A stretch of 50,659 bases of DNA from JAKSUT01 sp045616505 (GCA_045616505.1 JAZLGV010000085.1:1-50659), one strand, 5' to 3'; counted from the stretch's first letter, positions 35,594-44,235 are shown. The notes: generated by a model from the letters alone, not told the origin. Numbers and translations: made by a program.

Positions 35594-36094
35594 TTATACT
35601 TCTTCTGAGATTGAACTTATCATACTTTCATCACATTTGACATTATGTCCTGTATTATCATATTGCTGGCTCTGCGGAGATACAACATCTAAAATTATTT
35701 TCATTGTTTTATCGACTATCGCCATACCATGCTTTATCAGTTCTTGATGACTTTTTTCCAGCCTTGAAAGTTCTTTTGATAATTCTTTAATTCTTTTTTG
35801 CTGTTGTGAAAATCTTTCTGATAATTGTGGATTTTCTGTTTTTGTTCTTTCAATAATATCTGAAAGAGTTATATTTTCATCACCAAAAGAACTTTTACAA
35901 ATTTCTATGCGTTGTACATTAACTTTATCAATGACTTCTGCTTGATTAACAATTTTTTCATCAATGGTATATAAATTTTCTCCATTTCCATGAATTAAAA
36001 CTTGCTCTTTTTCAACATAAAGCTCACCTAACTTTTCGTAGGCTTTAATTTCTTCATCAATAATTTCACAATACTGCAAAAGCACTTCACTCAT
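35594..36094 (-). CDS. flgN: FlgN-like flagellar export chaperone
   Basis: A 166-residue, all-helical, charged protein directly upstream of flgK, the usual place for FlgN, the chaperone of FlgK and FlgL. Two long amphipathic helices (about 5-50 and 80-140, including LSERFSQQQKRIKELSKEL) fit the family, although sequence identity is low. I start at the ATG at 36094 with GGAGCG eight bases upstream; the frame extends to 36130 without a better site. A 120-base gap with a possible promoter separates it from the preceding gene. Confidence 0.75.
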   Translation of the reverse strand: MSEVLLQYCEIIDEEIKAYEKLGELYVEKEQVLIHGNGENLYTIDEKIVNQAEVIDKVNVQRIEICKSSFGDENITLSDIIERTKTENPQLSERFSQQQKRIKELSKELSRLEKSHQELIKHGMAIVDKTMKIILDVVSPQSQQYDNTGHNVKCDESMISSISEEV

Positions 36095-36159
36095 AATAAC
36101 GCTCCATGTTATTTTAGCTGAATCCATCAATTATATAAACTTTTTGCATTCTATTCCTA

Positions 36160-36186
36160 TATTATGCCACTTCAAATAGAATTTTA
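36160..36186 (-). promoter_or_regulatory. possible late-gene promoter before flgN-flgK-flgL
   Basis: On the minus strand TAAA (36186-36183), 15 bases, then GCATAATA (36167-36160). The -35 box and spacing suit sigma-28, but the -10 matches GCCGATAA at only half the positions. CATAAT could also be a housekeeping -10. It sits in the only long gap (120 bases) of the operon. Confidence 0.3.
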
Positions 36187-36214
36187 CCACATGCCATGTT
36201 ACAAAATGTTACTC

Positions 36215-36490
36215 TTAAATAACGTAATCAGCTATAACGCTCCTTCCATAAGTTAAACCATACTTTATATCATCATCAGTAAGATTTTCGCCTTCATTTA
36301 TCTGTGCAATATCTCTAATTTCTTGCACATTTTGACCATCAAAAATTCTTGTATCATTTATGTTCACACCATCAGATGTATTATCTTGAATTGGAGAAGT
36401 ATTTTGAACTTTATCAATATTCTTAAACGCATTTGAAGCACTTAATTTTTGAAGTGGGTTTACACTTAAACCTGTTATTGAACTAACCAT
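36215..36490 (-). CDS. unknown 91-residue protein in the flagellar operon (FlgM position)
   Basis: A small hydrophilic protein between the flgJ rod-domain gene and flgN. FlgM, the anti-sigma-28 factor, often occupies this position, but the sequence does not show the FlgM C-terminal pattern. What is visible is a Ser/Asn-rich, probably disordered N-terminal half and a conserved-looking C-terminus DDDIKYGLTYGRSVIADYVI. The length is close to FlgM (about 90-97). It could be a diverged anti-sigma factor, a lineage-specific export substrate or an assembly factor. An AAGG site precedes the ATG. Confidence 0.7.
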   Translation of the reverse strand: MVSSITGLSVNPLQKLSASNAFKNIDKVQNTSPIQDNTSDGVNINDTRIFDGQNVQEIRDIAQINEGENLTDDDIKYGLTYGRSVIADYVI

Positions 36491-36506
36491 CTACCTTATC
36501 TCCTCC

Positions 36507-36845
36507 TTATTGAACATATTTTTCCATTTGAGTGTAAATTTGTTTTGCAAAACCGAAAGATGTTCTTGGGTTACTTGCAAGTTGTCTGCCAACTTCATCA
36601 AATACGAAAGATTTCATTTTGTCGTAATAAGACGCTTCATCACCGAAAATTCCACCCTCTCTATCTACTGTTTTGTCATACAAAGTCAAAATTTTTGTAA
36701 TAAAAACAGATTCAAATTCTTGTGCAACTTTTTTAAGTTTTTCTTTTGAATTTGCAGAGTTTTCAATTCGATTTAAAATTTGTTGATCTGAGTTTACTGC
36801 CCTATCCTGAAACATAGGTGTAATCATTCCATCTGACATTTCCAT
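36507..36845 (-). CDS. flgJ: rod-assembly scaffold protein (FlgJ N-terminal domain only)
   Basis: A 112-residue protein equal to the rod-binding N-terminal domain of FlgJ: KEKLKKVAQEFESVFITKIL, then FGDEASYYDKMKSFVFDEVG and FGFAKQIYTQMEKYV. It caps the growing rod. The peptidoglycan-hydrolase half of proteobacterial FlgJ is absent; a separate lytic transglycosylase opens this same operon (40959-41531), so the two functions are split. Confidence 0.88.
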   Translation of the reverse strand: MEMSDGMITPMFQDRAVNSDQQILNRIENSANSKEKLKKVAQEFESVFITKILTLYDKTVDREGGIFGDEASYYDKMKSFVFDEVGRQLASNPRTSFGFAKQIYTQMEKYVQ

Positions 36846-36879
36846 TCTACACTTTATCCCCTATTTTTTAATCGTCTAT

Positions 36880-37992
36880 CTAAATTATTATCAATTCTGC
36901 TTGCAAACTACCTGATTTTTTCAATGCTTGCAAAATTGAAATCAAATCAATTGGAGCAACACCAATTGAATTTAATGTTCTAACCAAATCATTCAAATTA
37001 CTGTTTGCAGGCATTGCAATCACACTACCTGTTGCACCTTTATTAACAGCTATATCAGCATTTGAAAATCCTACTGTTGAACCTTCTGCAAAAGAATTTG
37101 GTTGAGAAACACCATTTACCGCAGCAACTGTAACAGTCAAATTACCATGTGCAACTGCTGAAGGTAAAAGTTTTACATCTGAACCAATTACAACAGTTCC
37201 GGTTCTTTCGTTTACAACAACTTTTGCTTTGTCAGAAGTTGGTGTAACATCAATGTTTTCTAAAATTGACAAAAATCCAATTCTATCGTTCATAAATTTT
37301 TGAGGAATTTGAACTTCAACACTAGTTCCGTCAATTGCTCTTGCAGGAGCAAGCAAGCTTGAAATTCTTTTTGCAATTCTTGAAACCATAGTATAATCTG
37401 ATTCATTTATAGAAATTGTAATTGTTGTTTCGTCACCAATAGTAGTCATCATATCTCTTTCCATAATTGCACCACCTGGAATTCTACCAGTTGATGTAAT
37501 TGCAGTTCTTGTAGAACTACCATCAGCAGAAGCATTAATACCACCAACAGAAACAGGACCTTGAGCAACAGCAACAGCTTCACCGTTTGGAGCTTTCATT
37601 ATAGTTTGAACTAAAACGCCACCTTCCAAACTTTTAGCATCTGCCATTGTTGATACTGTTACGTCAATTCTATCACCGTTTTTTGCGAAAGGTGGAACAG
37701 TTGCGGTTACAATAACTGCTGCTGAACAACCTTTTTGAATATAGTTATCTTGAGAAATAACTGTTCCCAAATTCATTAATAACAATTTTTCAGTAATTTG
37801 TGTTGAACGAGAGTTGTCACCTGTCTTTGGAAGTCCGACAACTATACCATAACCTACTATTTGGTTATCTCTGACACCCTTGACGTGTGAAATATCTTTC
37901 AATCTTACTGTTTGTGCTTCTGATGCAAGAGGTATAAAACTTGCAAGAAGTGATATTATCATTGTTATTACTAAGAATTTAATATTTTTCAT
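36880..37992 (-). CDS. flgI: flagellar P-ring protein FlgI
   Basis: Forms the P ring in the peptidoglycan layer. The 370-residue product has a signal peptide (about 1-25), then VRLKDISHVKGVRDNQIVGYG and LPKTGDNSRSTQ, and the C-terminal segment ending LNSIGVAPIDLISILQALKK, all typical. I start at the ATG at 37992 with AGAGGG just upstream. The frame is open to 38124, but that extension lies inside flgH. Its presence shows a diderm flagellum. Confidence 0.96.
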   Translation of the reverse strand: MKNIKFLVITMIISLLASFIPLASEAQTVRLKDISHVKGVRDNQIVGYGIVVGLPKTGDNSRSTQITEKLLLMNLGTVISQDNYIQKGCSAAVIVTATVPPFAKNGDRIDVTVSTMADAKSLEGGVLVQTIMKAPNGEAVAVAQGPVSVGGINASADGSSTRTAITSTGRIPGGAIMERDMMTTIGDETTITISINESDYTMVSRIAKRISSLLAPARAIDGTSVEVQIPQKFMNDRIGFLSILENIDVTPTSDKAKVVVNERTGTVVIGSDVKLLPSAVAHGNLTVTVAAVNGVSQPNSFAEGSTVGFSNADIAVNKGATGSVIAMPANSNLNDLVRTLNSIGVAPIDLISILQALKKSGSLQAELIII

Positions 37993-38005
37993 TATTTCCC
38001 TCTTC

Positions 38006-38641
38006 CTAGAACAAGTATTTAATAAACTTGTTAATAATACCGTCATTATTTGAACGAGATACTGAACCTCTACCATTAACTGCAAATTGAAGATTTGCAA
38101 CATATCTTGAATAAACTTCACCATCTGTATTTATCCATCTTGGATCTACAATACCTGTTACAATTAAATCCACTCTTTCATTTGCATTAACTAAAGTTTT
38201 CTTTCCTTGAACAATCAAATTTCCATTTGGCAACTGTTGTGTAACTTGAACTGCAATATTGTTTCCAAAAGAAAGTTTATTTGAAGAACCTGCTGAATTT
38301 TCAACAGTATTTGAACCACCAAATGTGCTAAATGCAGGATCTAATTCTTTTCCGAATAATTTATTAAAAATGATATTCCAAACACCTGAAAATCTATCAA
38401 CAGTTGTTGAGTTTTTATCTGATGTATAAGTAACATTATTTGTTGCAGTAACTGTTTCGTCCATGATTATAGAAATCAAATCACCTACTGAACGAGCTTG
38501 AACTCCACCATACAAACTTTTTGGAGTTGCATTATAAGTTTGAGCAGCACCTAAAGTAAATAAAGATTCTGCATTTGCACTCATTACAAATACAGTTGTG
38601 ATAAATAAAGTTATACATACATACTTAATCAATCTAATCAT
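38006..38641 (-). CDS. flgH: flagellar L-ring protein FlgH
   Basis: Outer-membrane ring of the basal body. Recognisable by SLYGGVQARSVGDLISIIMDE, by VQVTQQLPNGNLIVQGKK, and by VTGIVDPRWINTDGEVYS. It has an ordinary signal peptide ending SANA before ESLFT and no lipobox cysteine; the only N-terminal Cys (position 9) is before the hydrophobic core. Most FlgH proteins are lipoproteins, so this one differs. It overlaps flgA by four bases and lies 13 bases before flgI. Confidence 0.95.
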   Translation of the reverse strand: MIRLIKYVCITLFITTVFVMSANAESLFTLGAAQTYNATPKSLYGGVQARSVGDLISIIMDETVTATNNVTYTSDKNSTTVDRFSGVWNIIFNKLFGKELDPAFSTFGGSNTVENSAGSSNKLSFGNNIAVQVTQQLPNGNLIVQGKKTLVNANERVDLIVTGIVDPRWINTDGEVYSRYVANLQFAVNGRGSVSRSNNDGIINKFIKYLF

Positions 38642-39351
38642 ATTTTCACCAATATTTTATTTTCCCCTACCACAGTTCCCTTATAAACTCTGTTGTATTT
38701 TTTGTTCAAAACAGTAATATGTTCCCCAATTGCTCCATCTGAAAGAGCAACACCATCAACAGAAATAGTTAAATTATTTGAATTAAAAAACACAGTTACA
38801 AGTGAATTTCTTAATACTTCTGGTTTTAATTTTACAAATCTTTCATCAATAATTTCACCTGATACAAAATATTTTTTTGAATAATATTCATGATTTACCA
38901 ATGCAACAGGTTTTAGAACATGACTATAAATATTTGAAACATCTTTTTTTTCAGTTGCAACAACAAAAGGAGTAATTGCTTGATTTCTATCAATTGTAGT
39001 TGTAGCAACCAATACATTTGCATACACTTTTGTTGTAATAGGTGCATTAAAAACTTTATAAGTTTTTCCATTAACAAGCAAAGATACTTTTATCAATTCT
39101 CTTGGTACATAGTTTGCAGAATTTCTTTGAATATTATATGTAATTTTTCCTGCAGGGACATTCAATTCTGCAAAAGGAACACCTACAACTTTTACATTAA
39201 CTTCATCAGCAATAGATTTTTTATATAATTTTTCTGTTGCTTTTTGAATTTCTGACATAACTTGAACATCTTTTAACACAACAGCATCAGCTTTTGCGCC
39301 TGCAAAAGCTAAAATCACTGTTAATATTAAATTGACGAAAAGTTTATTCAT
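38638..39351 (-). CDS. flgA: P-ring assembly chaperone FlgA
   Basis: A 237-residue periplasmic chaperone for FlgI, with a signal peptide (about 1-23) and a C-terminal SAF/ChapFlgA region (about 105-237) holding IDRNQAITPFVVATEKKD and the terminal repeat-like KKYNRVYKGTVVGENKILVK. The N-terminal third is diverged. It sits between flgG and flgH, the usual flgG-flgA-flgH-flgI order in many diderms. Confidence 0.85.
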   Translation of the reverse strand: MNKLFVNLILTVILAFAGAKADAVVLKDVQVMSEIQKATEKLYKKSIADEVNVKVVGVPFAELNVPAGKITYNIQRNSANYVPRELIKVSLLVNGKTYKVFNAPITTKVYANVLVATTTIDRNQAITPFVVATEKKDVSNIYSHVLKPVALVNHEYYSKKYFVSGEIIDERFVKLKPEVLRNSLVTVFFNSNNLTISVDGVALSDGAIGEHITVLNKKYNRVYKGTVVGENKILVKI

Positions 39352-39354
39352 TTA

Positions 39355-40140
39355 TTATACCATTTGGTTAGTTTGTCTTAAGATATCGCTTGATGCGGTA
39401 ATTATTTTTGAATTTGATTCAAACGCACGTTCTGCTTTAATCAAACCGATTAATTCATCAACGATTTGAACATTTGAACCTTCCAAATATCCTTGTTCTA
39501 TTAAACCCATACCGTTTTGACCTGGAGCATCTTCAACAGCATTACCAGAAGCAGAAGTTTCTACAAATAAGTTATGACCAACTGAAAGCAAACCAGATGG
39601 GTTTAAAAATCTTGCAATTTGAATTGTACCAACTTGTTGTTGCGCACTATCTTTACCTGTTGTAACAGATACGTTACCGTCTGTTGTAATTGTAATACCT
39701 TTAGCATCTTGAGGAATTGAAATCGCAGGTTGAACAAGCAAACCATCAGAAGTACATAATTGACCGTTTGCATCAATTTGGAAAGAACCATCACGAGTAT
39801 AAGCAAGAGTACCGTCTGACATCATAACTTTGAAGAAACCTTCACCTTCAATAGCCAAATCCAAACTTCTTCCTGAAGAAATAATAGAGCCTTGATTAAA
39901 AACTCTTGTTGTAGCAGATGTTTTAACACCTAATCCATATTCAACACCTACAGGTTGATATGTACCTTGGTCTAACATAGCACCAGGAGAACGTTCAATT
40001 TGACTTAATAAGTCTTGAAATTCTACTCTTGATTTCTTAAAACCTGTTGTATTAACGTTTGCGATGTTATTTGCGATTACGTCAAGATAGTTTTGTTGTG
40101 CCATCATGCCTGTCGCTGCTGTTGATAACGCTCTTAACAT
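39355..40140 (-). CDS. flgG: distal rod protein FlgG
   Basis: A 261-residue rod protein with the axial-protein N-terminus MLRALSTAATGMMAQQNYLD and VIANNIANVNTTGFKKSR, the internal GEGFFKV and AYTRDGSFQIDANGQL, and the C-terminal ELIGLIKAERAFESNSKIIT. It is joined to FlgF below and the hook above. GAGGAAA precedes the start. It follows the flgF-like gene by 18 bases. Confidence 0.95.
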   Translation of the reverse strand: MLRALSTAATGMMAQQNYLDVIANNIANVNTTGFKKSRVEFQDLLSQIERSPGAMLDQGTYQPVGVEYGLGVKTSATTRVFNQGSIISSGRSLDLAIEGEGFFKVMMSDGTLAYTRDGSFQIDANGQLCTSDGLLVQPAISIPQDAKGITITTDGNVSVTTGKDSAQQQVGTIQIARFLNPSGLLSVGHNLFVETSASGNAVEDAPGQNGMGLIEQGYLEGSNVQIVDELIGLIKAERAFESNSKIITASSDILRQTNQMV

Positions 40141-40158
40141 CTATTTCCTCCTACCCGC

Positions 40159-40959
40159 TTATAATCTTGCGATTTTTAATGCTTCGTTTAATGTATCACT
40201 ACTATTTTTTACTACTTTTGACAAAGATTCGTAATTTCTTGTTGTGCTTATTGTTTTTATCATTTCGTTCACAATATTTGTGTTCGCCATTTCTAAAGCA
40301 CCTTGTTCAATTACAAATTTGCTTGCTTTTAATTCAGGATTTAAATATCCTGTTTTCGGCACAAATTTTGAGCCGCCAATATTCCTCAAGTCTTCTTTAT
40401 TTGAAAAATCAAATATTCCAATTCTTTGCATTGTAATTCTGTCATTTTTATTGACAAGTTCTATTTGACCTCTCTCACTTATTATAAGGTCTTTCATTGA
40501 GTTCATCACTACACCATTTGTACGAATTCTTATTCTTTTATTTCTTTCGTCCATGACATAATCGCCATCTTTTGTAGTCAAAAACCCTTGACTATTCATT
40601 GTAAAAGCACCATTTCTTGTGTATGACATTTCACCAGTTTTATAATCTTCTATCTTGAAAAAACCATCACCTTGAATTGCTAAATCAAATGTGTTTCCTG
40701 TTTGAGTAAATGCTCCTTGTGAAAAATCATAAGTCAATTTTTGAACTTTACTACCCACACTCAAAGAACCAATTGGAGAATATTCTTCTGTTTTTAAATC
40801 TTTATCAACAACTGTTGCGTCATAAATATTTTGAAACGTTAAAACTTGTTTTTTATATCCAATAGTATTTACGTTAGCAACGTTATTCGCCGTAGAATCA
40901 TTTTGTTCCATCAACGAAATCATACCTTTTGCTGCTGATTCTAACCCTCTTATAATCAT
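40159..40959 (-). CDS. flgF: proximal rod protein, FlgF type
   Basis: A 266-residue FlgF/FlgG-family rod protein: N-terminus GLESAAKGMISLMEQNDSTA then NNVANVNTIGYKKQ, middle GDGFFKIEDYKTGEMSYTRN, and C-terminal EMIKTISTTRNYESLSKVVK. It is more diverged than its flgG neighbour, and its position just before flgG indicates FlgF. Start and stop codons interlock with the lytic transglycosylase gene. Confidence 0.9.
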   Translation of the reverse strand: MIIRGLESAAKGMISLMEQNDSTANNVANVNTIGYKKQVLTFQNIYDATVVDKDLKTEEYSPIGSLSVGSKVQKLTYDFSQGAFTQTGNTFDLAIQGDGFFKIEDYKTGEMSYTRNGAFTMNSQGFLTTKDGDYVMDERNKRIRIRTNGVVMNSMKDLIISERGQIELVNKNDRITMQRIGIFDFSNKEDLRNIGGSKFVPKTGYLNPELKASKFVIEQGALEMANTNIVNEMIKTISTTRNYESLSKVVKNSSDTLNEALKIARL

Positions 40960-41531
40960 TAAGCATCTCCTTTGTATTTGTTATAAATACTCAAGACGTT
41001 TTTTACATATCTTTGAGTTTCTTGATATGGTGGAATACCGTGATATTTTTTTACTGCGTTAGGACCTGCATTATATGCAGCTAAAGCCAATTCTTTGTTT
41101 CCGCCAAATCTATCCATCAAACCTTTTAAATATTTTGTACCGCCGTAAATATTTTGTTCAGCATTATATGAATCAACTACACCTAAACTTTTAGCAGTTG
41201 CAGGCATCAATTGCATTAAACCAGCAGCACCACAACGAGATTTTGCATGTTCATTAAAACCAGACTCTTGTTTTACAACAGCTCTTACAAAATCTGCATC
41301 TAGTCCTGCTTTTTCTGCATATTCGTCAATCAATTTATTAATTTCATCTTTTGAAACATCACGACCTGAATACTTTTCGCCCATTTTTTCAGTAGAACCT
41401 GACACCGTAGAATCAAGTATTTTTTGGAAATTTTGATTAACACGATTAATTTCTTCGCCTGAAAGACGTTGAAATTGCTGTTCAATCATTGAAATTCTTT
41501 GTAAAGTTATATCTAGTCCAGTTATTTCCAT
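40959..41531 (-). CDS. SLT-type lytic transglycosylase of the flagellar operon
   Basis: A 190-residue family 1 lytic transglycosylase. The catalytic Glu89 is in VKQESGF, followed by GAAGLMQLMPATAKSLGV, NIYGGTKYLKGLM and LALAAYNAGPNAVKKY. It probably opens the peptidoglycan for the rod. There is no signal peptide; residues 1-45 form a polar helix, so export through the flagellar type III apparatus is the simplest route. It supplies the hydrolase activity missing from the short FlgJ here. First gene of the operon. Confidence 0.9.
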   Translation of the reverse strand: MEITGLDITLQRISMIEQQFQRLSGEEINRVNQNFQKILDSTVSGSTEKMGEKYSGRDVSKDEINKLIDEYAEKAGLDADFVRAVVKQESGFNEHAKSRCGAAGLMQLMPATAKSLGVVDSYNAEQNIYGGTKYLKGLMDRFGGNKELALAAYNAGPNAVKKYHGIPPYQETQRYVKNVLSIYNKYKGDA

Positions 41532-41547
41532 TACTACCTTTTATGTA

Positions 41548-41575
41548 CTTATATCCCTACACATACAATTTACAA
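41548..41575 (-). promoter_or_regulatory. possible promoter of the flagellar operon
   Basis: On the minus strand TTGTAA (41575-41570), 16 bases, TATAAG (41553-41548), 17 bases before the ATG of the transglycosylase gene. The resulting leader would be very short. Confidence 0.35.
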
Positions 41576-41743
41576 TAATTACACGCAAACAGACATCAAC
41601 CCGAAGATTAATGTTTTACCCTCGACATAGACCACATGGTCAATATTTTAAAAATTGAAACATTTGTTTACATTTGCAAATTATTTAGGCAATTTCCTGC
41701 AAAAAATATACTTATACATGATGTAACACGATTGAGGATATTT

Positions 41744-43195
41744 ATGACTGGTAATTTTGCATACCTTACAAATAATGCAGCAAAACAAGCATCATCATTT
41801 GATACTTCAGTTTTGCAAAATATAAATATGCCAAATCTAAACCCTTCATACAGATATGCAAATAGGGTTGCTCAATCTGAACAAATGCAAATGGCTACTC
41901 AACCTATCAAAGATGGTTTTGTAAGAGCCGGTGAAAAAGTTGAAGAGCAAGTTAAAAATATTGATAAAGAAAAAACAATAAAAAAAGTTATTTCATGGGG
42001 ACTTGCAATTGCAACAACAATTGGAGTTGCTTGCTTAACTAATAAAAATGTCAATAAAATTTGGAAAGCAGGAGAAGCAGTTGATAAAAAAGTTGCTAAC
42101 AGTAATTTCTGCAAACAAGCAAAAGATTTATTCGCTAAAATAAAAGACAAAAACCCTCTAAAAAATTCTAAATTATTAAAAGATATAAAAGATGTAACAT
42201 CTAAAGAAAAAAGATTACAACCAAAATCAAGCTGGGCAAAAATGTCAGTTTTAGGTCCAAAAGGTATCTTCTCACTTACTCCTTCTGACATATTAAAAAG
42301 CACAGCTAAATCAGCAAAAAATCCTCAAGAATTTACAAAATATCTTGAAGCTTTAATTGGAAAAGACACAAAAATCTGTAATAAAGGAATTTCTGAAATT
42401 ACAGAAGCTTGTTTCAAAGATGGAAACCTTGGAGAAAGTTTTGATTTTTCAAAAGGTTTGATGGATGCAATCAAAAATAAACATAATTTAAAAACAACAG
42501 AAGAATTATTCGGATTTTTCGATAAATTAAAAGTTGGAAAAATCGGCGAAAACACTTTTGAATTTGCAAAAGACTTAAAAATAAAAGGTTGGGCTCCTTT
42601 CACAAAAGGTAACCTTGGCGAAACAATGAAAAAACTTGCTATTATGAATGGTGAAGGTGCAACAACAAAACTTGGAAAAATGACACAACAAGTGCCTCTA
42701 ATACTTGGAGAATCAATAAGCAACTGTGTAAACGACAGAAGCACATTCGGTGTTTTAATTTGTGCAGGAACTTTACCTCAAGTATTTGACGAAGCACAAA
42801 ATGCTAAAAAAGGTAAAAAAGTAGCAACAGCAGCAGCTGAATTAACATCAACTGCAACAGGTTGGGCAATTGGTACAGCAGGTGCTGGTGCAATCGTTTA
42901 TTCACTAGGAAGTTTGAAAAATTTAAAAAGCACAGGTGTAGTTGCAAATCTACTTAAAAAAGTTGGAAACGTAGCAAGCATGGGCCTAGCTAACAACAGC
43001 AGTAAACCAGCAAAAATTATCGGTGGCGCTTTAAGACTTGTCGGTGTTCTAACTTTAAGCAGTAAAATTTCTACACCTTTTGATAATGCAATCAAAAAAC
43101 TTTTCGGACTTCCAACAGCAAAAGAAAAAGAAATCGCAGAAGCTGAAAAGCAAATGATGGAAGCTCAATATTGCCAATACCCACAAGCAATGTAG
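41744..43195 (+). CDS. large unknown membrane-associated protein
   Basis: A 483-residue product of no recognised family. The N-terminal 75 residues are polar (MTGNFAYLTNNAAKQASSFD). Then come one hydrophobic stretch (SWGLAIATTIGVACLT, about 84-99), a long Lys-rich helical middle (about 110-345), and two or three glycine/alanine-rich hydrophobic stretches (TATGWAIGTAGAGAIVYSL, IIGGALRLVGVLTLSS) near the C-terminus. There is no signal peptide. I start at the ATG at 41744, which has GAGGA five bases before it; the frame is open 108 bases further without a site. It lies opposite the flagellar operon and ends one base from xer. Confidence 0.65.
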   Translation: MTGNFAYLTNNAAKQASSFDTSVLQNINMPNLNPSYRYANRVAQSEQMQMATQPIKDGFVRAGEKVEEQVKNIDKEKTIKKVISWGLAIATTIGVACLTNKNVNKIWKAGEAVDKKVANSNFCKQAKDLFAKIKDKNPLKNSKLLKDIKDVTSKEKRLQPKSSWAKMSVLGPKGIFSLTPSDILKSTAKSAKNPQEFTKYLEALIGKDTKICNKGISEITEACFKDGNLGESFDFSKGLMDAIKNKHNLKTTEELFGFFDKLKVGKIGENTFEFAKDLKIKGWAPFTKGNLGETMKKLAIMNGEGATTKLGKMTQQVPLILGESISNCVNDRSTFGVLICAGTLPQVFDEAQNAKKGKKVATAAAELTSTATGWAIGTAGAGAIVYSLGSLKNLKSTGVVANLLKKVGNVASMGLANNSSKPAKIIGGALRLVGVLTLSSKISTPFDNAIKKLFGLPTAKEKEIAEAEKQMMEAQYCQYPQAM

Positions 43196-43196
43196 T

Positions 43197-44063
43197 TTAA
43201 TCTTTATTGATTGAAAAATAAACTTCTTTTAATCGTTTTTTGCTAATGTGTGTGTATAGTTGAGTTGTTGAAACATCAGAGTGTCCCAATAGTTCTTGAA
43301 CAATTCTCAAATCTGCGCCGTTTTCAAGTAAATGAGTTGCAAAAGAATGTCTTAGAGTATGAGGCGAAATATTTTTGTGCAAATGTTTTCCTCGTTCTCT
43401 AATAAAATTATAAATATCTTGACGTGTCAAAAATCTTCCACTATCTGATATTAAAAGATTTTTTGACTCAATATTATATTCAGAAACTAAAATTTTTCTT
43501 TTTTGATAATAATTTGCTAATGCTTCTTTTGCTTTACTACCAACAGGGATAAGTCGTTCCTTTGAGCCTTTACCTCGACATCTTAAATAACTTGCAGTGA
43601 CATCAACATCAGTTGTTTTTAAGTTAACTAATTCAGACACACGAAGTCCGCAGCCATACAAAAGCTCTACAATAAGCCTTTGAACTTCAGACAAATTCTC
43701 ATTTAAAATTAATTCAATTTCTTCGACTGAAATAACTTTTGGCAATCTTTTTGGAATACGAGGCTGCTCTAAAGTTGTTGTAGGATTTTTTAGAGCATAT
43801 TCATTTGCACAAAGCCATTTAAAAAAACCTCTGAGCGATGCAAATTTTCGCATTACAGAACTTGGTGCATATCTTTTTTCTCTCAAATCTCTTATATAAG
43901 AATTTATTTGTGAACGCTCCACTTCATTTTGCGGATTTTCATAAACATTACAAAATTCAAAAAAAGCTCCCAAATCTCTCCTATAAGCCTCAATTGTATT
44001 AATCGAAAGACCTTTTTCAACTTCTAAAAATTCTAAATACTCTGCTAATAATTGAATTTCCAT
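43197..44063 (-). CDS. tyrosine recombinase of the XerC/XerD family
   Basis: A 288-residue site-specific recombinase with the SAM-like N-terminal core-binding domain (EKGLSINTIEAYRRDLGAFF, 17-36) and catalytic domain. The catalytic residues are visible: Arg in GCGLRVSELVNLKTTD, Lys in CRGKGSKERLIPV, HTLRHSFATHLL (His-x-x-Arg), GHSDVSTTQ and the nucleophile Tyr in TQLYTHI. Length and full conservation fit chromosome-dimer-resolving Xer rather than a phage integrase. XerC and XerD cannot be told apart here. Monocistronic. Confidence 0.92.
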   Translation of the reverse strand: MEIQLLAEYLEFLEVEKGLSINTIEAYRRDLGAFFEFCNVYENPQNEVERSQINSYIRDLREKRYAPSSVMRKFASLRGFFKWLCANEYALKNPTTTLEQPRIPKRLPKVISVEEIELILNENLSEVQRLIVELLYGCGLRVSELVNLKTTDVDVTASYLRCRGKGSKERLIPVGSKAKEALANYYQKRKILVSEYNIESKNLLISDSGRFLTRQDIYNFIRERGKHLHKNISPHTLRHSFATHLLENGADLRIVQELLGHSDVSTTQLYTHISKKRLKEVYFSINKD

Positions 44064-44235
44064 AACACATCATTATAAATCTTTTTCAAAACTTTAACAT
44101 CATGCTAAAAGTGGGTAATAACATGGAAAAACATGATTAAGTATTGTAACAATTAAGTAAATTTAAATTAATATTTTAGCAATTATTTTTAAAAATATGG
44201 TTTTATATAAGAGTAAGAGTACAAAGAGGTTATAC

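Noticed and set aside
36215..36490. Calling the 91-residue gene flgM
   Set aside because: Position and size fit, but the C-terminal sequence does not show the FlgM sigma-binding pattern, so only the position is reported.
36880..38124. Extended flgI start at 38124
   Set aside because: The extra 44 residues lie inside flgH, are not family-like and precede an ideal signal peptide with its own ribosome site at 37992.
42325..42744. Minus-strand frame of 139 codons (and 41899-42303)
   Set aside because: Shadows of the Lys-rich unknown protein on the plus strand, which has a good ribosome site and matching codon use; the antisense frames have neither.
43197..44063. Xer-type recombinase as a phage or integron integrase marking a mobile island
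   Set aside because: Length and motifs fit housekeeping XerC/XerD, and no tRNA, attachment repeats or phage genes flank it.
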